Origin: an uncultured Anaerolineaceae bacterium
GTDB taxonomy: Bacteria > Chloroflexota > Anaerolineae > Anaerolineales > Anaerolineaceae
DNA: 10,955 bases
Reading direction: 5' to 3'
Assembly (NCBI GenBank): GCA_937907495.1
Contig: CALESS010000256.1
Span: forward strand, 1 to 10,955
Position 1 is the first letter of the stretch. Each line of letters starts with the position of its first letter. The notes beneath the pieces were generated by a model, which saw only the letters and a list, made by a program, of their open reading frames with translations, did not search any database and was not told where the DNA came from. Shown here piece by piece: positions 5,892 to 10,955 of the stretch. Position numbers and translations under genes: made by a program.

Positions 5892-8215
5892 TATTTCACC
5901 TCCGCTTTTGCCGCCAGGGCTTTCTTGATCACTTCCGGGGTTACGGGTATTTCAAACAGCTCCACGCCGATTGCATCGTACACCGCATTCATGATGGCGG
6001 GGGCAATGCCGATTACTGAATGTTCTCCGATGCCGCGCGCCCCAAACGGTCCAATTGGGTCGGGTGTTTCGATGAAATCAATAATTTGTTTGGGAGCTTC
6101 TTTAAGAGTGGGGATGTGATATTGGAAGAATTGGGGGTTGGTGATGCGTCCTTCAGCATCAAAAAGCAATTCTTCGTAAAGGGCTGCTCCCAGTGCCATG
6201 GTCACGCCGCCCAACACTGAACCGCGGATTTGCAGCGGATTGATCACCTGGCCCACATCAAAGGTCGAGACAACATTGTCCACCAGAATCTTGCCGCTTT
6301 TCTTTTCGATGCGGATTTCCACCGCCTGAGCGCCAAAGGTGTAGGTCACCCCCATGCTCCCCTGGCCGTTCTTATCTGGATTGGAGTAGCGCGGCAGCCG
6401 GGCATCGGAAACGGCATGTGCCAGTTCACCAATTGTGATCCCATCGCTGGTGATGTAACCCCGCGCCAGGTCACCGACCGCCACCCGGATGCCCGGGTCA
6501 TTCCGCAGGAAAATGAAATCACCATCATATTCCAGGAAGTCTTCATCCGTCTTAAGCACCTGGGAAGCAGTCGCTTTCAGAATTTTGATCAATTTATCAG
6601 CCGCCCGCACAATCGCCCGCCCGCCTTGCATGGTGAACATGGAGCCGATCGTTTGCCATTCATAGGGGGAGAACTGGGTATCCAGCTCAGAGTAAACCCG
6701 CACCTTCTCAGGAGCAATTTTCAAGGCCTCGGCGGCAATTTGGCGCACAATCGTCCGCAATCCCTGTCCGACTTCCGCGCCTCCCATATTGATATTTACG
6801 CTGCCGTCAATGTTCATTTTGATGTAACAGCCCTTGGTGCTGAACGGGGCGCCCTTGGGGGATTTCATCACCGCTGCAAAGCCCCGACCGTAATAATATT
6901 GGTCGTCCTCCACTTTCTTCGGGCTGGAGAATACATGCTGGATGGTATTCTCGGCGCAGGCTGCCACATTGCCATTCGATTTCCACATCATCTCGCCAAG
7001 GGCATTGGTTTTCCCTTCACACAGGTAGTTGATTCGCCGCAGCTCAAAGGCATTCATATTCAACTTGCGTGCCAGCATATCCATCATACGTTCGGTGGCA
7101 ATCTGTGATTCCTGGTGACCGTAGCCACGGTAGGCGCCGACTGCCGGGGTGTTGGTGTAAACGGTGTAACCGGTGCTATCGCAATGCGGGAATTCATACG
7201 GTCCGGTTGAATTATGCGTGGCGGCAACCGTGATGTTGACAGCCGTATCTGCATAGGCTCCGCCGGTATGCAAGATGGTGGATTTCATGGCAACCAGCTT
7301 GCCATCTTTCCGGGCGCCGATCTTCATCTGGACGCGGATACCGTGGGCGATCAGGGTGCTGGTGTAATCCTCCTGGCGGGTCGCCACCCATTTGACGGGG
7401 TATCCCGGCACAAAACTGGCGATGTAGGCAATGGTTTGCTCAACGGTAATATCGGATTTGTAGCCAAAACACCCGCCAATATCCGGGATGCGCACCCGTA
7501 CATCGGAGATGGGCAGACCGTAGGCGTGAGCCAGGTCATCCCGGATGATGGTCGGGCAGATGGAGGAGGACCAGACCTCGATGGTGTTGTCTTCTTTGAA
7601 CCAGACAATCGAACCATGCGGCTCTAGGGCGGAGCAGGAGCCGAGGGGATAATTAAATTCGCCCTCAATAATCACCTCTGCTTCGTCAAAGCCTTCTTCG
7701 CCACGCCCTTTCTTCAAATGATACAGGTTGGCGATGTTCGTTCCCGGCACCGGATTGAGGGTGGGCAGGTACCAGTAGCTGCCATTTTCTTCATGGATCA
7801 GCATGGCATCTTTGGCCAGCGCCTGGCGGGCATCCGTGTAGATGGGCAGTGGTTCATACTCCACTTTGATCTTCTCCATGGCAGCCCGGGCATGTTGCAC
7901 GGTATCCGCCACCACGGCGGCCACAGGTTCACCAATGTAGCGCACCTTATCCACCGCCATGGGGGTCAGGTCACGGATGTTATCACCGTAATGGATTTTA
8001 CAGCCTTGACCGGTGACCACCTTGACCACTCCCGGCATGGATTCCGCTTCATGGGTATCTATGCTGACGATTTTTGCATGGGCGATGGTGGGACGTAAAA
8101 TGGCCGCATGGAGCATGCCCGGAATGCGGAAATCATCCAGATAGGTTGCTTTTCCGGTTACCTTGCTGATGGCATCTGGCCGGATATAACTTTTTCCAAC
8201 ATATTTGTAAGCCAT
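5891..8215 (-). CDS. Molybdopterin-binding large subunit, xanthine dehydrogenase family
   Basis: This 774-residue cytoplasmic subunit holds the molybdenum cofactor and hydroxylates a heterocycle or aldehyde with water as oxygen donor. The a/b hammerhead domain covers about 15-125 (KVTGKATYLDDFRIPGML; YIGEPVAAVVAD), followed by the Mo-binding domains. Motifs seen: GGCFGYKS (247-254), AYRGYGHQES (361-370, with the conserved Arg363), GGAEVGQGL (478-486, Gln484) and GARGIGEHSVIG (725-736, catalytic Glu731, the counterpart of bovine Glu1261). By hand alignment to bovine xanthine oxidase, Glu802 corresponds to Ser254 and Arg880 to about Ala331, so the two purine-binding residues are missing and Phe914 is Tyr365. 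It is probably not a classical xanthine dehydrogenase. The start ATG has AAGGAG five bases upstream. No FAD subunit gene lies beside it, unlike the usual three-subunit sets. Confidence 0.93.
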   Translation of the reverse strand: MAYKYVGKSYIRPDAISKVTGKATYLDDFRIPGMLHAAILRPTIAHAKIVSIDTHEAESMPGVVKVVTGQGCKIHYGDNIRDLTPMAVDKVRYIGEPVAAVVADTVQHARAAMEKIKVEYEPLPIYTDARQALAKDAMLIHEENGSYWYLPTLNPVPGTNIANLYHLKKGRGEEGFDEAEVIIEGEFNYPLGSCSALEPHGSIVWFKEDNTIEVWSSSICPTIIRDDLAHAYGLPISDVRVRIPDIGGCFGYKSDITVEQTIAYIASFVPGYPVKWVATRQEDYTSTLIAHGIRVQMKIGARKDGKLVAMKSTILHTGGAYADTAVNITVAATHNSTGPYEFPHCDSTGYTVYTNTPAVGAYRGYGHQESQIATERMMDMLARKLNMNAFELRRINYLCEGKTNALGEMMWKSNGNVAACAENTIQHVFSSPKKVEDDQYYYGRGFAAVMKSPKGAPFSTKGCYIKMNIDGSVNINMGGAEVGQGLRTIVRQIAAEALKIAPEKVRVYSELDTQFSPYEWQTIGSMFTMQGGRAIVRAADKLIKILKATASQVLKTDEDFLEYDGDFIFLRNDPGIRVAVGDLARGYITSDGITIGELAHAVSDARLPRYSNPDKNGQGSMGVTYTFGAQAVEIRIEKKSGKILVDNVVSTFDVGQVINPLQIRGSVLGGVTMALGAALYEELLFDAEGRITNPQFFQYHIPTLKEAPKQIIDFIETPDPIGPFGARGIGEHSVIGIAPAIMNAVYDAIGVELFEIPVTPEVIKKALAAKAEVK

Positions 8216-8243
8216 GGTATCTCCTTGTTAATCTCTTGTTTCC

Positions 8244-8266
8244 AAAAAGGGCAGGTTCGCCTGACC
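8244..8266 (-). terminator. Weak terminator- or attenuator-like hairpin upstream of the Mo subunit gene
   Basis: On the minus strand GGTCAGGCGAACCTGCCC (8266 down to 8249) can fold into a stem of six pairs with one mismatch and the loop CGAA, directly followed by TTTTT (8248-8244). It lies in the only sizeable gap of the operon, between transporter and enzyme genes, where it could lower read-through. The stem is short, so strong termination is unlikely. Confidence 0.35.
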
Positions 8267-8312
8267 GATCCATTGATATATAAAGAGTTCGCTTCCGGTT
8301 TGGTTCCTCCTG

Positions 8313-9239
8313 TTACTCACGCCGATAGGGTTTGAGCAAAGCCGCAGGGTAAGAGGCGTTGCGCCCGGCAATCACCAGAGCTATGATCGTCACGATATAA
8401 GGCAGGGCTAAAAAGGTTTCGTAAGGGATGGGTAGTTTCAGTCCCATCGCCTGCAGCATGAGCTGCAAGGCATAGGTTCCACCAAAAATCAGCGACCCCC
8501 ACATCACCTTTACCGGGTTCCAATTGCCAAAGATGACGATGGCAATTGCCACCCAGCCGCGGCCGCTGATGATTTGATCGGTAAAACTGCCGGCAATTCC
8601 AATGGAGAGGGTTGCCCCGCCCGCGGCCATCAAAGCCCCGCCGATGGCTAACGCTGAATAACGGATGGCGAAGACATTGATGCCGGCGGCATCTGCGGCT
8701 TCCGGGTTTTCTCCGATCGAGCGGATGTTCAACCCGTAGTTGGTGCGGTACAGGATGAACCAGGCAACGGGTGTGACCACCAGGAAGGTCAGGTAGGTCA
8801 AGATCGTTTGTTCGGAAATAACTCCCAGGATTGGGATACCCTTGAACAGGGTTAGCAGCGGAAATACTTCCACGTTGGGGGGAACCGGCATGTTGCCGTA
8901 GAGCAGGCGGAAGGCAAATAACGAAAGGCCGGTTAACAACAGGGTGATGCTTAAACCGGAGACATGTTGGTTGACACCCAGGCTGACGGTCAACAAGGCC
9001 ATCAATAGCCCTGCCAGCAGACCGCCGATAATTGCAATCAGCAAGCCCAGCCATAAGGACCCGCTTTGGTCTGCCACATAAAAGCCGATAAAAGCGCCAA
9101 AGAACATCGTACCTTCAATGCCCAGGTTAAGCACACCCGATCGCTCCGAGTAGGTTTCACCGGTGGCAGCCAGCAGAATGGGAGTAGCCACCCGAAAGGT
9201 GGCGGCAATTAAATGGGTGATTAAGCTGATCGGATCCAT
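8313..9239 (-). CDS. ABC transporter permease, BPD_transp_2 family (nucleoside/simple sugar importer, second permease)
   Basis: This 308-residue inner-membrane protein is one half of the translocation channel. It starts MDPISLITHLIAATFRVATP and has about eight to nine hydrophobic segments. Family motifs visible are GVLNLGIEGTM (35-45), an EAA-like cytoplasmic loop SIGENPEAADAAGI (174-187) and GWVAIAIVIFGNWNP (228-242). The pattern matches the YufQ/NupQ/RnsD type that works with a BMP-family lipoprotein and a double-domain ATPase to import nucleosides. The same frame is open far upstream (to 9788) inside the previous permease gene, but the real start is the ATG at 9239. That start overlaps the previous stop as TAATG and has GGAGG five bases before it. 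It ends 97 bases before the Mo hydroxylase gene. Confidence 0.93.
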   Translation of the reverse strand: MDPISLITHLIAATFRVATPILLAATGETYSERSGVLNLGIEGTMFFGAFIGFYVADQSGSLWLGLLIAIIGGLLAGLLMALLTVSLGVNQHVSGLSITLLLTGLSLFAFRLLYGNMPVPPNVEVFPLLTLFKGIPILGVISEQTILTYLTFLVVTPVAWFILYRTNYGLNIRSIGENPEAADAAGINVFAIRYSALAIGGALMAAGGATLSIGIAGSFTDQIISGRGWVAIAIVIFGNWNPVKVMWGSLIFGGTYALQLMLQAMGLKLPIPYETFLALPYIVTIIALVIAGRNASYPAALLKPYRRE

Positions 9240-10306
9240 TAGGACCTCCGGATACGATAGCGTTTCAGAAGGAACATCCCCAGCGCCATCATCAACATGG
9301 TGGCCTGGATGATGTTGCTGAGGAAAATGGGCACTCGTAATGCGCCGGAAAGGCTTTGCGCACCGACATTCACCAGGCCAAAGAAAAAGGCAGCCAGCAC
9401 CACCCCGATGGCATTCAGTGACCCCAACGTGGCGACGATAATCCCGGTGTAGCCATACCCCGCGGAAAGGGCGCCGATCAGATGGTATTGAATGCCCGCC
9501 ACTTCGGAAACCCCGGCAATGCCGGCAATTCCCCCGCTCACCAGGGCTGAGATCAAAATGGTCTTCTTTACCCCGATCCCGGCAAACTCGGCTGCGGGTT
9601 TTCCCATCCCCACCGCTCGCATTTTCATGCCGAAGCTGGTGCGGGTCAGGATAAACCACAGAATGGCCGCGACTACCAGGGCGACGATGAAGCCAAAATG
9701 GACGCGTGCCCGGGGAAACAATTTGAAAAAGTGTGCGGCTTCGGCAATATCCGGTGATTGGGGCCAGCCGGATTGCGGGTTGCGCCACGGCCCGTTCAGG
9801 ATGGCGCTGACGATATAGGCCATGATGGAGTTGGACAGAAGGGTGGTGACCACTTCATCCACTCCATTGCGGATTTTCAAAATGGCTGGGATCAGCGCCC
9901 ATAGCATCCCTGCCAGGAACCCGCCAATGATCATGATCGGGATGGCAAGCAGCGGGGAGAAGTTCTCCATTACCATCCCCAGCCCCGCGGCAGCAATGGC
10001 CCCGGCATACAATTGACCTTCCGCACCGATGTTGAAATAACCGGTTGAGAAGGCAAAAGTCACGGCTGCCCCCGTTAGCAGCAGCGGCGTTGCAGAAACC
10101 AGCACCTCCAGAAAGCCGGTGCGCGAGGTCAACGGATCAATCAGAAGATAATAATAAGCCTGGAAGGGGTTGGCCCCGGCCCATAGAATCAGGCCGGAAG
10201 TCAATATAAAAGTGGCAATTAAAATTAAAACCGGAATGGACGGGGTCATCCACCAGGGTGGGGTATCTGTCCGTACCAACCGCCAGCCCAATTTAATGGG
10301 TTTCAT
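9239..10306 (-). CDS. ABC transporter permease, BPD_transp_2 family (nucleoside/simple sugar importer, first permease)
   Basis: This 355-residue inner-membrane protein pairs with the next permease. A short polar N-terminus (1-24) precedes about nine hydrophobic segments. Typical family features are FSTGYFNIGAEGQL (86-99), DEVVTTLLSN (150-159) and the EAA-like loop MRAVGMGKPAAEFAGIGV (229-246), which should contact the ATPase. The motif SAGYGYTGIIVATLGSLN (281-298) is also characteristic. It is longer than its partner, as is usual for the YufP/NupP-like first permease. The gene starts inside the end of the ATPase gene (14-base overlap), with GGAGAG eight bases upstream of the ATG, and its stop overlaps the next start. 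This arrangement implies coupled translation of the three transporter parts. Confidence 0.93.
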   Translation of the reverse strand: MKPIKLGWRLVRTDTPPWWMTPSIPVLILIATFILTSGLILWAGANPFQAYYYLLIDPLTSRTGFLEVLVSATPLLLTGAAVTFAFSTGYFNIGAEGQLYAGAIAAAGLGMVMENFSPLLAIPIMIIGGFLAGMLWALIPAILKIRNGVDEVVTTLLSNSIMAYIVSAILNGPWRNPQSGWPQSPDIAEAAHFFKLFPRARVHFGFIVALVVAAILWFILTRTSFGMKMRAVGMGKPAAEFAGIGVKKTILISALVSGGIAGIAGVSEVAGIQYHLIGALSAGYGYTGIIVATLGSLNAIGVVLAAFFFGLVNVGAQSLSGALRVPIFLSNIIQATMLMMALGMFLLKRYRIRRS

Positions 10307-10955
10307 GGGTTGTTCTCTCCTGTTTTCCCCCTCCCATGAGGAGGCCTAATAATTCCGGGGTGGCTTCATCTGCCGGGACAATTCCGGCAATTTCGCCCTC
10401 GTACATCACCGCTATCCGATCCGATAACGCCATAATTTCCTCAAGGTCTTCAGAGATCAGTAATACCCCGGCCCCGCGATTACGCTGTTCCAGCAATTGT
10501 TCGCGGATGTAATCGCTGGCGCCAATATCCAGGCCCCGGGTGGGCTGCGGTACGATAATTAACAGCGGATTGCGGGAAAGTACGCGCGCCAGCAGCACCT
10601 TTTGAAGGTTCCCACCGGAAAGGGTGCGCACACGGTCACCCGGTTTGGCCTTGATGCTAAACCTTTGAATCAGTTCGCTGGCATGCCGCATCATCTTCTT
10701 GCGGTTCAAGATGCCCCGCTTCACAAAATCTTCCATTTGATCCAGGGCCATATTCTCGGAGACGGTCATCTCGCCCACCACACCCTCGTGGCGGTCTTGC
10801 GGTACCCGGCCCACCCCCGCGCTGGAAATTTCTTGCGGCGAGCATCCGGCCAGATTTTTTCCGTTTACCAAAATTACCCCGGAAAGCGGCTTTCGCACCC
10901 CACTCAAGGTTTCCACCAGTTCTTTTTGCCCGTTCCCGCTGACCCCGGCAACCCC
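10293..10955 (-). CDS. ABC transporter ATP-binding protein, second nucleotide-binding domain (5' part outside window)
   Basis: The last 220 residues of a duplicated-domain ABC ATPase of the ribose/nucleoside importer type are present; the N-terminal half lies beyond the right edge. The fragment opens with GVAGVSGNGQKELVETLSG, the degenerate Walker A of second domains in this family (GNGQ in place of GKT/S). It continues with VGRVPQDRHEGVV (Q loop), signature LSGGNLQK, Walker B LLIIVPQPTRGLD and ISEDLEEIMALSDRIAVM, where the switch histidine is absent. Such degeneracy is normal for the second domain, so the active ATP site is expected in the missing half. An internal GTG at 10916 is not the start, because the frame is open and meaningful to the window edge. 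The gene overlaps the first permease gene by 14 bases. The binding protein (BMP family, if present) should lie further upstream. Confidence 0.93.
   Translation of the reverse strand, partial: GVAGVSGNGQKELVETLSGVRKPLSGVILVNGKNLAGCSPQEISSAGVGRVPQDRHEGVVGEMTVSENMALDQMEDFVKRGILNRKKMMRHASELIQRFSIKAKPGDRVRTLSGGNLQKVLLARVLSRNPLLIIVPQPTRGLDIGASDYIREQLLEQRNRGAGVLLISEDLEEIMALSDRIAVMYEGEIAGIVPADEATPELLGLLMGGGKQERTTHETH

Noticed and set aside
6230..7108. 292-residue plus-strand open frame inside the Mo subunit gene
   Set aside because: It is antisense to conserved Mo-binding motifs, with His-rich composition typical of shadow frames.
8130..8273. Short minus-strand frame starting at the ATG at 8273 (MDRSGEPALF...)
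   Set aside because: The ATG lies 33 bases from the orphan AGGAGG and the frame soon runs out of phase into the Mo subunit gene; nothing supports translation.
9240..9788. 183-residue extension of the second permease, or a separate gene in that frame
   Set aside because: The stretch is an out-of-frame shadow inside the first permease gene, with Arg/His-rich composition. The TAATG junction and GGAGG at 9239 mark the true start.

Overview
The window looks like a bacterial chromosome segment with moderately high GC content. The gene set, the style of the two-component proteins and the nucleoside-type ABC importer next to a molybdenum hydroxylase would suit an anaerobic Chloroflexota (Anaerolineae-like) organism. 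That placement is an inference from general gene character; no marker gene in the window proves it.

Left part (1-721). Bases 1 to about 592 are a non-coding array of imperfect tandem repeats that enters from beyond the left edge. It is built from two palindromes, GCAAACTTTAGTTTGC (nine copies) and GACAAGCTAAAGCTTGTC (six copies), spaced at exactly 87 or 34 bases. The array runs up to the terminator (602-630) of a minus-strand tRNA-Ser(GGA) gene (632-721), which has an extended -10 promoter at 739-747.

Middle part (816-4074, plus strand). A two-component pair follows. The first gene encodes an 821-residue NarL-class sensor kinase whose catalytic core sits near the N-terminus, ahead of a membrane domain of about a dozen segments. 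The second encodes a NarL/LuxR-type response regulator. The 145-base gap between them contains a terminator-like hairpin. A strong hairpin at 4105-4143 separates the regulator from the convergent operon on its right.

Right part (10955 down to 4170, minus strand). This is a closely packed, apparently co-transcribed set: the C-terminal half of a double-domain ABC ATPase (cut by the right edge), two BPD_transp_2 permeases of the nucleoside/simple-sugar importer type, a molybdopterin-binding hydroxylase large subunit of the xanthine dehydrogenase family, its [2Fe-2S] subunit, and a cytosine-deaminase/AtzC-like amidohydrolase. Start and stop codons overlap at three junctions, the remaining gaps are 97 and 27 bases, and most starts have good Shine-Dalgarno sequences. 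The simplest reading is import of a nucleoside or N-heterocycle, hydroxylation by the Mo enzyme, and hydrolytic deamination or ring attack by the amidohydrolase.

Both enzymes depart from their namesakes. The large subunit appears to lack the Glu and Arg that bind purines in xanthine oxidase. The amidohydrolase has lost a metal-ligand histidine and the catalytic glutamate of cytosine deaminase. No FAD subunit is present in this part of the operon. The real substrate may therefore be something other than xanthine or cytosine. The other main points of interest are the palindrome array and the reversed architecture of the sensor kinase.
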